From: Actinomycetota bacterium
GTDB taxonomy: Bacteria; Actinomycetota; Acidimicrobiia; Acidimicrobiales; Ilumatobacteraceae
Assembly: GCA_005805045.1 (NCBI GenBank)
Contig: SYNW01000054.1
Span: 1 to 15,968, forward strand
Direction: 5' to 3'
Length of the DNA stretch: 15,968 nucleotides
Below, piece by piece: positions 1-7,574 of this stretch (its first letter is position 1; every line of letters starts with the position of its first letter). A program made the translations under genes and the position numbers. The notes under the pieces are model-generated. The model saw only the letters and a program-made list of their open reading frames with translations, was not told where the DNA came from and ran no database searches.

Positions 1-1
1 T

Positions 2-388
2 CGCACTTCGACCAACGACGGCGCATCATGGGGCACCGCAACGACATTGTCGTGGCAAGCCAATGACCCAGACCGTTTAGATCTTGCAAACGGTGATTCA
101 TTGTTGGCGTTCGGAAATTTTGATCAGCGAAAAGGCGGCCTACTGGCGGTTGCAAAGAAAATATCAACTGCATATTCTGCGAGCCGCGATGAAAAAATGG
201 ACCAAGTTAGCTGGACAATTTCAGGAGCAAAGCAAAGCGATGTGACTGTGACAAACTTGTGTCGGGGCACCAATGAAACGGCCAATGCGAGTTTTTCAAC
301 GAGTGGCTCTAATCTGACGGTCACATTAAAAGACACAAGTGTCGGTTGCGCCTTCGTCTTGGTTGGGTCAGCGAAGGCAATTAGTTAG
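2..388 (+). CDS. C-terminal part of an Asp-box (BNR/sialidase-like) protein, 5' end outside the window
   Basis: The reading frame is open from the first bases of the window to a TAG at 386-388, giving 128 residues. No start is needed inside the window, so this is the tail of a longer gene; a TTG at 47 is probably not the true start. The first visible residues include STNDGASW, which fits the Asp-box pattern S/T-x-D/N-x-G-x-S/T-W found in the beta-propeller repeats of sialidases, photosystem assembly factors and other secreted proteins. The rest is rich in Ser, Thr, Ala, Asn and Gly, with only two cysteines (in NLCRG and VGCAF) that could form a disulphide in a terminal beta-sandwich. These features suggest an exported protein, but the signal peptide would lie upstream. 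No enzymatic residues can be assigned. Function is unknown; the Asp-box assignment is moderate. Confidence 0.6.
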   Translation, partial: RTSTNDGASWGTATTLSWQANDPDRLDLANGDSLLAFGNFDQRKGGLLAVAKKISTAYSASRDEKMDQVSWTISGAKQSDVTVTNLCRGTNETANASFSTSGSNLTVTLKDTSVGCAFVLVGSAKAIS

Positions 389-474
389 CGCTGACGGGCC
401 TGTCGGAAGTGACATATTCGTGGCGGTTGATTTAACGCTTGCGAGGTAGGATTTTTGTCAGAAGCGACCAGCCG

Positions 475-1455
475 ATGACGATTTTGACCCAGCCCAGCGT
501 TTTGCCGTCAGCCAATGATGCGTGTTGGTGCGGAAGTGGTCGCAAATATAAACGCTGTCATAAAGCGCTTGAAGGTCGCGTGCAACAAGGCATAGTGAGC
601 CCGCGCCGAAGCGTGCCGAGCAATATCGCTCGCCCACCGTATGCCGACAGCGGCGAAGTAACGAGATGGAACGAATCAGCGGTTAAGTCTCCTGAAATAA
701 TTGCCAAGATGCGCCACGCAGCTGCGGTTGCTGCTGAAGTGTTGCGACTCGCTGGTGCGGCCGTGAAACCCGGTGTAACAACCGATGAGATTGACGCGCT
801 CGTGCACGAACTATGTATTCAGCGAAATTCATACCCGAGCCCGTTGAACTATATGGGCTACCCGAAAAGTGTCTGCACCTCGGTGAACGAAGTTATCTGT
901 CACGGCATACCCGACTCGCGAAAACTAGAAAGCGGCGACATCGTCAATTTAGATGTGACTTGTTATGTCGATGGCGTGCACGGTGATACGAACGCAACTT
1001 TTGCGGTCGGTGAAATCGACGATGAAAGTCGCGCACTGATCAAAGCGACAGAAGAGTGCACCTGGCGCGGAATTGAAGCCGTGAAGTCTGGGCGTCCATT
1101 AAGTGATATTGGTCGAGCGATTGAAGACCACGCGAAACTTCACAAACTTGGTGTGGTGCGGGCATTCGTTGGGCATGGCATTGGCGAACAGTTTCACACC
1201 GATATTCAAGTGCTGCACTATTACGACTCACGAAACTCGGTCGTGATGCGACCTGGCATGACTTTCACGATTGAGCCGATGATCACGCTCGGCACTTGGC
1301 AGCACAAAATGTGGGATGACGAATGGACTGCCGTGACAGCCGACGGCAAGCGCACCGCCCAATTTGAACATATGGTCTTGGTGACCGAGACTGGCGTTGA
1401 GGTCTTGACCGGTGGCTCTGGTGCTGTGTCGGGATTTTCGCCCTTTAGTAAATAG
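475..1455 (+). CDS. map: Type I methionine aminopeptidase with N-terminal SEC-C zinc-binding motif
   Basis: This metalloenzyme removes the N-terminal Met from new proteins in the cytosol. With the ATG at 475 the protein has 326 residues. Residues about 17-30 form a SEC-C motif (CWCGSGRKYKRCH), a zinc-binding knuckle that also occurs on SecA and on some MetAPs and is thought to guide ribosome or protein contact. The catalytic domain follows. The expected active-site His is H143 (VICHG), and the five metal ligands are D160 (LDVT), D171 (GDTN), H234 (GHGIG), E267 (TIEPM) and E298 (QFEHM); all are present. The frame extends upstream to a TTG at 439, but the 12 extra residues lie before the conserved region, so ATG 475 is preferred although its ribosome-binding site is weak. 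The gene stands first in a same-strand run with the hydrolase and coaA. MetAPs of this fused form are usual in actinobacteria. Confidence 0.93.
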   Translation: MTILTQPSVLPSANDACWCGSGRKYKRCHKALEGRVQQGIVSPRRSVPSNIARPPYADSGEVTRWNESAVKSPEIIAKMRHAAAVAAEVLRLAGAAVKPGVTTDEIDALVHELCIQRNSYPSPLNYMGYPKSVCTSVNEVICHGIPDSRKLESGDIVNLDVTCYVDGVHGDTNATFAVGEIDDESRALIKATEECTWRGIEAVKSGRPLSDIGRAIEDHAKLHKLGVVRAFVGHGIGEQFHTDIQVLHYYDSRNSVVMRPGMTFTIEPMITLGTWQHKMWDDEWTAVTADGKRTAQFEHMVLVTETGVEVLTGGSGAVSGFSPFSK

Positions 1456-1532
1456 CCACCTCGAATTTCGCGGATTGGTTCCCTAGTTGTAGCGTTTGGT
1501 CGTCATCAAACTTTTAACAATTGGGGGCAATT

Positions 1533-2324
1533 GTGGCGTTTGCAAAAATCAATGGTCAAGAAATTTTTTACAAAGATTCTGGTGGTAACGGTCCAGTCGT
1601 AATTTTGGCGCACGGCTTTTTGATGGATCAAACGATGTTTGACGCACAAGTTGCCGCACTGTCACCAGAATTTCGCGTGATCACTTGGGATGAACGCGGT
1701 TTTGGGCAAACCAAATGGGACGGAAAAGACTTCACATATTGGGATTCTGCTCGCGACTGCCTGGGGTTGATGGATCACCTTGGCACAAAAAAATGTGTGA
1801 TCGGTGGAATGTCGCAGGGTGGATTTTTGTCGTTGCGTGCTGCGCTCACCGCGCCAGAACGAGTCACAGCACTCGTATTGATCGACACCGCTGCCGACAA
1901 CGACAATGAAGAAACTTTGGCCGGTTATCGAATGATGGTCGACACTTGGGTGCAACATGGCCCGGTGCCAGATTTAACTAACGTGATTGTAAACATCATC
2001 GTTGCTGATCCTGCGGAAAATCCAAAGTGGGTGGCCAAATGGCAAAACTTTTCGCGTGAAGCGATCAAAGCCACGGCGAATTGTTTGCTCAACCGCGATG
2101 ACATCACCGACCGTCTTGGTGAGATCAAATGCCCGACGATAATCATTCATGGCACTGCCGACACTGCAATATCAATGGACCGAGCAGAGGCTCTACGAGC
2201 CGGGCTAGTCGGTGCAGGGCCGATCGTGGCGATCGAAGGCGCCGCACATGCCGCCAACCTGACGCACGCACAGTTGGTTAACAAGCCATTAACTGAGTTT
2301 TTGCGTCGGGTAACTGCGATTTAA
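1533..2324 (+). CDS. Alpha/beta-fold hydrolase
   Basis: A 263-residue soluble alpha/beta hydrolase without a signal peptide. The oxyanion-hole motif HGF (about residues 27-29) is followed by the nucleophile elbow GMSQGG with Ser94, the acid Asp210 in HGTAD, and His239 in GAAHAAN, giving a complete Ser-Asp-His triad in the usual order. The sequence resembles the 3-oxoadipate enol-lactonase / haloperoxidase-like branch, but the substrate cannot be told from sequence. GTG 1533 is chosen because GGGGG at 1523-1527 gives a Shine-Dalgarno element five nucleotides upstream; a TTG at 1521 would add four residues but lacks such a site. The gene lies 77 nt after map and 18 nt before coaA, so co-transcription with coaA is likely. 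Nothing here ties it to CoA metabolism. Confidence 0.85.
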   Translation: MAFAKINGQEIFYKDSGGNGPVVILAHGFLMDQTMFDAQVAALSPEFRVITWDERGFGQTKWDGKDFTYWDSARDCLGLMDHLGTKKCVIGGMSQGGFLSLRAALTAPERVTALVLIDTAADNDNEETLAGYRMMVDTWVQHGPVPDLTNVIVNIIVADPAENPKWVAKWQNFSREAIKATANCLLNRDDITDRLGEIKCPTIIIHGTADTAISMDRAEALRAGLVGAGPIVAIEGAAHAANLTHAQLVNKPLTEFLRRVTAI

Positions 2325-2342
2325 TTAAATAGATTTAAAGGC

Positions 2343-3275
2343 GTGATTTCGCCCAACGATCAGGAACGATATTTAACCTTCGACCGCGAGCAGTGGGCTG
2401 TGTTGCGTGCGCAAACGCCACTGATGCTGACTGAAAAAGAACTCGAGGCTATGCGCGGTATCAATGATCGCATCGATCTTGAAGAGGTCGCGACGGTTTA
2501 TTTGCCGCTGACACGGTTGTTGAATCTTTATGTTGCAGCCACGCAAAACTTGCATCGCGTGTCGGCGACATTTCTCGGCACGATGGCACCGAAGATGCCT
2601 TATGTTATTGGCGTTGCCGGCAGCGTGGCTGTGGGTAAAAGCACCTCAGCTCGAATTTTGCAGGCGCTTTTGATGCGTTGGCCAGAGCACCCGCGCGTTG
2701 AACTGATAACCACAGACGGATTTTTGCATCCAAATGCGGTGCTCGAAAAGCGCGGATTGATGAATCGCAAGGGGTTTCCAGAGAGTTACGACACGAGACG
2801 CCTGCTGCAATTTGTGCGCGATGTAAAAGCGGGCACACCAGAAGTTTCAGCACCCGTATATAGCCATGTGATTTACGACGTGCTACCCGACAAAGAAGAA
2901 ATCGTGCGCCAGCCCGACATTTTGATCATCGAAGGATTGAACGTTTTGCAAGTGGGTAGTACAACGACAGATTTCGTTTCTGACTACTTCGACTTTTCGA
3001 TTTACATTGACGCTCGCGAGGCTGACATTGAGGCGTGGTTCACCGAGCGCTTTCAAACTTTGCGCAAGACAATTTTTCAGGACCCAAACAGTTTCTTCAA
3101 ACACTTTGCCGACTTCACCGAGGAACAGGCGCTCGCGCTTGCCCACGAAATTTGGACGGGCATCAACGGCAAAAACCTGAAAGAAAACATCGAACCTACT
3201 CGTGCTCGCGCGTCTTTGGTTCTGCACAAAAGCGCCGACCACAAAATCGACGCAGTTCACTTGCGCAAACTATAG
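2343..3275 (+). CDS. coaA: Type I pantothenate kinase (CoaA)
   Basis: CoaA phosphorylates pantothenate with ATP, the first and usually rate-limiting step of coenzyme A synthesis in the cytosol. The 310 residues match the bacterial type I enzyme (E. coli about 316). The N-terminus has the family start YLTFDREQW. The P-loop GSVAVGKST is at residues 93-101; TTDGF with Asp125 and SHVIYD with His175 correspond to catalytic and pantothenate-binding positions; IIEGLNVLQ lies near 195-203. The C-terminal block ENIEPTRARASLVLHKSADH (281-300) is typical of the family. The start is GTG 2343, 18 nt after the hydrolase stop; AAAGG overlaps just upstream, too close for a good ribosome-binding site, yet the conserved N-terminus leaves no better start. 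The 3' end lies only 3 nt from the convergent regulator gene, with no terminator between them. Confidence 0.97.
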   Translation: MISPNDQERYLTFDREQWAVLRAQTPLMLTEKELEAMRGINDRIDLEEVATVYLPLTRLLNLYVAATQNLHRVSATFLGTMAPKMPYVIGVAGSVAVGKSTSARILQALLMRWPEHPRVELITTDGFLHPNAVLEKRGLMNRKGFPESYDTRRLLQFVRDVKAGTPEVSAPVYSHVIYDVLPDKEEIVRQPDILIIEGLNVLQVGSTTTDFVSDYFDFSIYIDAREADIEAWFTERFQTLRKTIFQDPNSFFKHFADFTEEQALALAHEIWTGINGKNLKENIEPTRARASLVLHKSADHKIDAVHLRKL

Positions 3276-3278
3276 AAG

Positions 3279-3644
3279 TTAGCGGTGTAGCGAGTTGAGA
3301 TAGTTGTAGACGGTGATGCGCGAGACGCCCATCGAGTCGGCGACATCTTCAACGGCCCGTCGCAGAGTGAACGCACCGCGCTCGTCGAGCAAACGAATTG
3401 CACGTTGCTTGGCCGTACGCGACATGTCATGAAGTTTGGCGCCGAGTTCGCGTTCAACCGAGTCAATCATCCGCTCAAGTGCACCGTGCAATGCAGGCAA
3501 GCGAACACCTGCGACAACGACACCGTCAACTTCAAGCGGCACGTCAGATGGCTTGATCGCATCAGCGCCGATGAGCGTGGCGCCGATTGCTGCGATTAAT
3601 GGTTCGATGGCTTTGATGATCGGATCTTGACGAGTCGCTTTCAT
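3279..3644 (-). CDS. Short YheO/DauR-like helix-turn-helix regulator
   Basis: A 121-residue protein whose C-terminal third (about 75-118) matches the HTH_22 domain found at the end of YheO/DauR-type regulators: LLDERGAF, then RRAVEDVADSMGVSRITVYN, where the last helix is the likely DNA-reading helix. The family's usual N-terminal PAS-like sensor domain is largely missing: full-length relatives have roughly 200-240 residues, while here only about 70 residues precede the DNA-binding part. It could therefore be a natural short form that takes its signal from a partner. Its ATG overlaps the stop of the thiamine-binding gene by 4 nt (ATGA), so the two are translationally coupled, and they probably act together. 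The gene ends 3 nt from the convergent coaA. DNA-binding is well supported; ligand and targets are unknown. Confidence 0.8.
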   Translation of the reverse strand: MKATRQDPIIKAIEPLIAAIGATLIGADAIKPSDVPLEVDGVVVAGVRLPALHGALERMIDSVERELGAKLHDMSRTAKQRAIRLLDERGAFTLRRAVEDVADSMGVSRITVYNYLNSLHR

Positions 3645-3877
3645 GAGTCGAATCGCGACACAGAAATATTGACGAAAGTTGCGCCGTTGCCATAAGCCAC
3701 ACGCAACAAGTCAGCGACCACAACCGGCAAGGTTTCGGCATCAACGCTGAATAGCGAACCGAACGGGCCAAAATCGACGGCGATGCCATGCGCTTCGACT
3801 GCCGCAACGGCAGCGGTGACATGCGCGCCAGGGTCGCCTTCGACAAATGGTTCAATCGTGAATTCGACTGTCAACAT
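3641..3877 (-). CDS. Thiamine-binding domain protein (YkoF / MTH1187 family)
   Basis: A small 78-residue protein nearly all made of one domain. The line VEFTIEPFVEG near the N-terminus, then DFGPFGSLF (35-43) and ATFVNISVSR (66-75), is the pattern of the YkoF/MTH1187 thiamine-binding family, a ferredoxin-like fold that forms dimers or tetramers and binds thiamine or related pyrimidines. In this family the biochemical role outside ykoF-type transport operons is not settled. The start is set at ATG 3877 because the domain begins at once; the frame extends to a TTG at 3901 (eight more residues) but neither start has a clear ribosome-binding site, so leaderless translation is possible. It is coupled to the downstream helix-turn-helix gene by a 4-nt overlap, which suggests a ligand-sensing partner. 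No other thiamine gene is in the window. Confidence 0.82.
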   Translation of the reverse strand: MLTVEFTIEPFVEGDPGAHVTAAVAAVEAHGIAVDFGPFGSLFSVDAETLPVVVADLLRVAYGNGATFVNISVSRFDS

Positions 3878-3888
3878 ATGACTGTCAA
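3866..3888. repeat. 9-bp direct repeat GACTGTCAA, possible operator
   Basis: GACTGTCAA occurs at 3866-3874 and again at 3880-3888, 14 bp apart start to start. Read on the minus strand it is TTGACAGTC twice, flanking the ATG of the thiamine-binding gene: the first copy lies just upstream and the second forms codons 2-4. The spacing is more than one helical turn. The site lies between two divergent transcription units, one of which encodes a DNA-binding protein, so an autoregulatory operator is possible. TTGACA also matches the -35 consensus, but no good -10 element follows at 16-18 bp. Chance cannot be excluded for a 9-bp repeat. Confidence 0.35.
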
Positions 3889-3965
3889 TATACACAAGCA
3901 ATTTGTAGCCAAGTCAGGCCGATTTGCGTTTATACGAATACCGATGCTGAGCGTACGCTTGGCAG

Positions 3966-5240
3966 ATGGCCAAATCGATGTCAAATAAACCAGTTTCAGC
4001 GGCTCAAGAAAAACACGGAACGGCAGCCTCATTAAAAGACCAAGTTGGCGGACTGATGAAGTCGACTGTGGCATTGCGTCGCGAACTGCACAAGTGGCCA
4101 GAGATTGGCAACACTCTGCCAAAAACTCGCGAACAAGTTTTGACGGCGCTCGAAGGTCTGCCACTCGAGATTAAGTTGCACGAGACAACAAGCGGCATCG
4201 CCGCGATGTTGACCGGCGACAAGCCCGGACCGACCGTAATGTTGCGTGGCGACATGGATGCCTTGCCGATGCCTGAAGATACAGGTCTTGACTTTGCATC
4301 AAGGACAGACGGCTACATGCATGCGTGCGGGCACGACACGCACACTTCGATGCTCGTTAGTGCGGCCAAATTGCTCAGCGATCGACGCGGCGAGATACCC
4401 GGACGCGTGCTGTTTATGTTTCAACCCGGTGAAGAGGGCTACCACGGTGCAAAATTTATGCTCGAAGAAGGTCTGCTGGATGTCGTCAAAAACAAAGACG
4501 GCAGCGAGTCGCCGATAACGGCGGCATATGCGTTGCACATCACTTCGTCAATGCCCGCAGGCACCATCGGCACGCGCAGTGGACCAATCATGGCGTCAAG
4601 CGATGTTCTGTCGATCAAAATAACTGGCAAAGGTGGTCATGCCTCTGAGCCGTTTAGGACTCTCGACCCGATACCGGTGGCGTGTGAAATCGTGCAGGCC
4701 CTGCAGATGATGATCACACGACGCATCGAAACTTTTGACCCCGCAGTTGTGACGGTCACCAAACTTGTGGCTGGCACAACAACAAATGTGATCCCAGAAT
4801 CGGCACTTATTGAGGGAACGATTCGTGCGGTGAGCGAAAAAACCCGCAACAAAGTTCATGATTCGATTCGCCGTGTCGCCGAGGGAATCGCCACCGCATA
4901 TGAAATGCAGGCCACGGTCGAAATCAGAATCGGCTACCCAGTAACCGTCAACGACGCACCAAGCACCGACTTCGCCCTTGAAGTTGCAGAGTCACTACTC
5001 GGCGAAGGCAAAGCCGTGCGGATGCCGTCGCCAATTATGGGCGCCGAAGACTTCAGTTACATCTTGAATAAAATTCCGGGGGCGATGGTGTTTCTTGGTG
5101 GCACACCAGAAGGCGTGAATTCAATGACTGCGGCACCGAATCATTCAAATCGTGTGATGTTCGAAGAATCGGCGATGGCTCATGGCGTAGCGTTGTATGC
5201 GTCGTTGGCTTTGCGCACGCTCGGCGTCACGCTGAATTAA
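3966..5240 (+). CDS. M20 family amidohydrolase / metallopeptidase
   Basis: A 424-residue zinc- or manganese-dependent hydrolase of the M20D type (IAA-amino acid hydrolase, N-acyl-amino acid amidohydrolase, hippurate hydrolase group). It cleaves an amide bond to free an amino acid and an acid. The metal-site residues are seen in order: RGDMDALP (94-101), HACGHDTH with Cys121 and His123, PGEEG with Glu156/157, His191 in ALHIT, and His393 in APNHSN. The lid/dimerisation domain lies between, with GKGGHASEP near 221-229. Cys121 as a metal ligand is typical of the aminoacylase/IAA-hydrolase branch and not of succinyl-diaminopimelate desuccinylase. ATG 3966 is used; ATG 3978 would be four residues shorter, and neither has a strong ribosome-binding site. 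There is no signal peptide. The CoA transferase gene starts 4 nt after the stop, so the two form an operon. The natural substrate is not known. Confidence 0.92.
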   Translation: MAKSMSNKPVSAAQEKHGTAASLKDQVGGLMKSTVALRRELHKWPEIGNTLPKTREQVLTALEGLPLEIKLHETTSGIAAMLTGDKPGPTVMLRGDMDALPMPEDTGLDFASRTDGYMHACGHDTHTSMLVSAAKLLSDRRGEIPGRVLFMFQPGEEGYHGAKFMLEEGLLDVVKNKDGSESPITAAYALHITSSMPAGTIGTRSGPIMASSDVLSIKITGKGGHASEPFRTLDPIPVACEIVQALQMMITRRIETFDPAVVTVTKLVAGTTTNVIPESALIEGTIRAVSEKTRNKVHDSIRRVAEGIATAYEMQATVEIRIGYPVTVNDAPSTDFALEVAESLLGEGKAVRMPSPIMGAEDFSYILNKIPGAMVFLGGTPEGVNSMTAAPNHSNRVMFEESAMAHGVALYASLALRTLGVTLN

Positions 5241-5244
5241 TTTG

Positions 5245-6459
5245 ATGCGACCATTAGAAGGGGTTCGAGTTCTCGACTTCACGCGAGTGTTGTCGGGTCC
5301 GCACGCCACACGAATGCTGTGCGACCTTGGCGCAGATGTCATCAAAGTCGAACAACCAACGGGTGATCTAACTCGGTTTTCGAGTCCGCGAATTAACTCA
5401 AATGCGACCTATTTTATTCAGCAAAATGTCGGCAAACGAAACATCTCACTTGACTTGACAAAGCCCGAGGCGGTTGATTTGATCAAACGGTTAATCGACA
5501 AGTGCGATGTCGTGATCGAGAACTTTCGCCCGGGAGTAATGCAACGCATGGGACTTGATCAACAAACTTTACGCACCAGAAACACGCGGCTTGTCTATGC
5601 ATCAATCACTGGCTATGGCAACACAGGCCCATGGATTAATCGCCGTGCATATGCGCCAGTTATCAACGCCGAAATGGGTTTGACCAAGCGCCAAGGCGAC
5701 GCACGCGACGGTGAGTATGCCAACGATCCGTTTAGCCACGCCGATGTTTATACGGCAATCGAGTGCGCGAGCGCGATTTTAGCGGCGCTGTTTCAGCGTG
5801 AGCGCACCGGCGAAGGGCAATACATAGATCTATCGATGGCGCAAACTTTGCTCTACGTCAACGAACATGCGCACGACGACTTATGGGATCAACCTGTCTC
5901 GCCCGACGCAATTCGCTCGTTTCGCCCCGAAGATTACGCTGTGCTGACAACACGCGACGGGATAACTTCAGTCGTCAGTGGCCACCCTGCCGAGCGTGGC
6001 ACATTTGATTTTTTTGTCGCTGCAATGCAGCAACCACAACTGCTTGATGACCCGCGGTTCAAAACAGTTTCGTCGCGTATCGCCAACCTTGCCGAGTTGA
6101 TGCAACTGATCAAAGATTGGGCGGCAACTGTAAGCACAGTTGATGAACTCGAACGACGACTGGCCGAACACTCACTAGCGATGGGCCAACTGCGCTCAGT
6201 TGCCGAAGTTGCCAAGACACAATGGGCAAAAGAACGCAACGCATTTGTCGAGGTCGGTGACCGCGGCAACTCGAAAGTCAAGTTACCCAATTCGCCGTGG
6301 CGTTTTTCTGGTTCTGACACCTCGACTCGTGGCACGATCAAATATCGTGGTGAAGACAACGTCGAAGTTTTTAGCGAATTGCTCCAGTTATCACCAGATC
6401 AAATTAAAGATCTTCATGCCCGCGAAATTCTTGTTCAACGAATTTCAAACACAAAATAG
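5245..6459 (+). CDS. CaiB/BaiF family (class III) CoA transferase
   Basis: A 404-residue member of the family that moves CoA between acyl-CoAs and free acids through an aspartyl-CoA thioester. The N-terminal block PLEGVRVLDFTRVLSGP and ADVIKVEQP (about 31-38) are the family hallmarks, followed by ENFRPGVMQRMGL (92-104) and TGYGNTGP. The expected catalytic Asp is D167 in PFSHADVYTA. The length is that of formyl-CoA transferase-like and carnitine-CoA transferase-like enzymes; alpha-methylacyl-CoA racemases are shorter relatives that use other residues. ATG 5245 begins 4 nt after the amidohydrolase stop; a TTG directly before would add one residue. In this operon the transferase could activate the acid freed by the amidohydrolase, but this is inferred from position alone. 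The 3' end is 7 nt from the convergent dut gene. Confidence 0.93.
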   Translation: MRPLEGVRVLDFTRVLSGPHATRMLCDLGADVIKVEQPTGDLTRFSSPRINSNATYFIQQNVGKRNISLDLTKPEAVDLIKRLIDKCDVVIENFRPGVMQRMGLDQQTLRTRNTRLVYASITGYGNTGPWINRRAYAPVINAEMGLTKRQGDARDGEYANDPFSHADVYTAIECASAILAALFQRERTGEGQYIDLSMAQTLLYVNEHAHDDLWDQPVSPDAIRSFRPEDYAVLTTRDGITSVVSGHPAERGTFDFFVAAMQQPQLLDDPRFKTVSSRIANLAELMQLIKDWAATVSTVDELERRLAEHSLAMGQLRSVAEVAKTQWAKERNAFVEVGDRGNSKVKLPNSPWRFSGSDTSTRGTIKYRGEDNVEVFSELLQLSPDQIKDLHAREILVQRISNTK

Positions 6460-6466
6460 AATTTAA

Positions 6467-6892
6467 TTAGCGGCCCGAGTGACCAAAGCCGCCACCACGA
6501 TCTTCGCCATCTAATTCTTCGACGACTTGCCAGGTTGTCGCCACAACTTTTTGAATGATCAACTGAGCAATGCGATCACCGCGCTTGACTTGATAATCAT
6601 TAACCGGATCGGTGTTGATCATGATCACTTGAAGTTCGCCGCGATAGCCGCTGTCGATGATGCCTGGTGTATTGACAAGTGAAATGCCGTGTTTTAATGC
6701 GAGGCCGCTGCGCGGCACGACTTGTCCAAAAAAACCAACCGGAATCGCAACGGCTATGCCCGTGGCCACGAGCACCCGCCCGCCCCGCGCCGGCAACAAC
6801 GCATCAACTCGTGCGTACAGATCAATGCCCGCATCGCCCGCATGCGCTGGCGCAGGCAACGGCAAGTCGAGGTCAAGACGCTTGACCGGCAC
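6467..6892 (-). CDS. dut: Deoxyuridine 5'-triphosphate nucleotidohydrolase (dUTPase)
   Basis: The enzyme splits dUTP to dUMP and pyrophosphate, keeping uracil out of DNA and supplying dUMP for dTMP. From GTG 6892 the protein has 141 residues, slightly shorter than E. coli (about 151). All five trimeric-dUTPase motifs are visible: DAGIDLYA (20-27), PRSGLALKHG (60-69), NTPGIIDSGYRGELQ (74-88) with the catalytic Asp80, RGDRIAQLI (104-112), and the C-terminal GGGFGHSG (133-140) whose Phe stacks on the uracil. The open frame runs on to 7339 but that part overlaps orn antisense and is not conserved dUTPase sequence. GTG 6892 begins the family start PVKRLDLDLPLP; two GTGs farther upstream (near 6973 and 6934) are possible. 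The gene is divergent from orn; both act in nucleotide turnover. Confidence 0.95.
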   Translation of the reverse strand: MPVKRLDLDLPLPAPAHAGDAGIDLYARVDALLPARGGRVLVATGIAVAIPVGFFGQVVPRSGLALKHGISLVNTPGIIDSGYRGELQVIMINTDPVNDYQVKRGDRIAQLIIQKVVATTWQVVEELDGEDRGGGFGHSGR

Positions 6893-7022
6893 ATTCGTCG
6901 GTTGGCGCGGTGCATTGCCCGCGGTTGAATTTGCCACGCCTAAGACGATAGAGCCCAAAGGCGCCGACACGTAGTTTGGGCAGAGGTGCAGTGGACGGGC
7001 AAAAACTAATAGATTGCTGGGC

Positions 7023-7574
7023 GTGCTTGTGTGGATGGATCTCGAGATGACTGGCCTCGACCCCGCGACCGAGGTCATCGTCGAAATCGCCACGTTGATT
7101 ACCGACGACGACTTAAACGTGATTGCCGAAGGCCCCGATCTAGTGATCAACCAACCAGAAGCAGTGCTTTCGACAATGGATCCAGTCGTAGTCGAAATGC
7201 ACACGAAGTCAGGTTTGCTCATAGCGATTCGTGCTTCGACTGTGACTCTTGAGCAAGCAGGCACGGCAACGCTCGAATTCATCAAGCAACACGTTGCCGA
7301 GCCGCGCACAATACCGTTGTGCGGAAACTCAATCGGCACCGACCGCCGGTTCCTGGCGCGATATTTGCCTGAGATTGAAAATCATCTGCACTACCGAAGT
7401 GTGGATGTTTCGACGATTAAAGAGCTCGTCAAGCGGTGGTACCCGGGTGTCGAAATTACTCGCCCAACGAAAAGCGGTGCACATCGCGCGCTCGACGATG
7501 TGCGTGAAAGTATTCGTGAATTGAAGTTTTACCGCGAAAATGTCTTCAAAGAAATCACTGTCAAGCCAGAATAA
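7023..7574 (+). CDS. orn: Oligoribonuclease (DEDDh 3'-5' exonuclease)
   Basis: Orn degrades 2-5-nt RNA oligonucleotides, including pGpG and pApA, to mononucleotides and is the last step of RNA decay. The protein has 183 residues from GTG 7023. The DEDDh active site is complete: Asp6 and Glu8 in WMDLEMTGLDP, Asp107 in GNSIGTDRRF, His154 and Asp159 in AHRALDDV. The block HYRSVDVSTIKELVKRWYP (123-141) is highly typical of Orn. Two other in-frame starts are near: TTG 7014 (three residues longer) and GTG 7029 (two shorter); none has a clear ribosome-binding site. The 3' end overlaps the convergent thioesterase gene by 14 nt. It lacks the long C-terminal extension of the mycobacterial protein. Confidence 0.95.
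   Translation: MLVWMDLEMTGLDPATEVIVEIATLITDDDLNVIAEGPDLVINQPEAVLSTMDPVVVEMHTKSGLLIAIRASTVTLEQAGTATLEFIKQHVAEPRTIPLCGNSIGTDRRFLARYLPEIENHLHYRSVDVSTIKELVKRWYPGVEITRPTKSGAHRALDDVRESIRELKFYRENVFKEITVKPE

Noticed and set aside
398..409. GACGGGCCTGTC as a terminator after the first partial gene
   Set aside because: It is an imperfect palindrome with no loop and no T tract.
2883..3260. 125-codon minus-strand frame inside coaA
   Set aside because: Antisense to a conserved kinase region, no ribosome-binding site or domain.
5934..6359. 141-codon minus-strand frame inside the CoA transferase gene
   Set aside because: Antisense shadow; Ser/Arg-rich and no known domain.
6893..7339. Upstream extension of the dut frame, making a 290-residue protein
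   Set aside because: It is antisense to orn, lacks dUTPase similarity, and the conserved dUTPase start is at GTG 6892.
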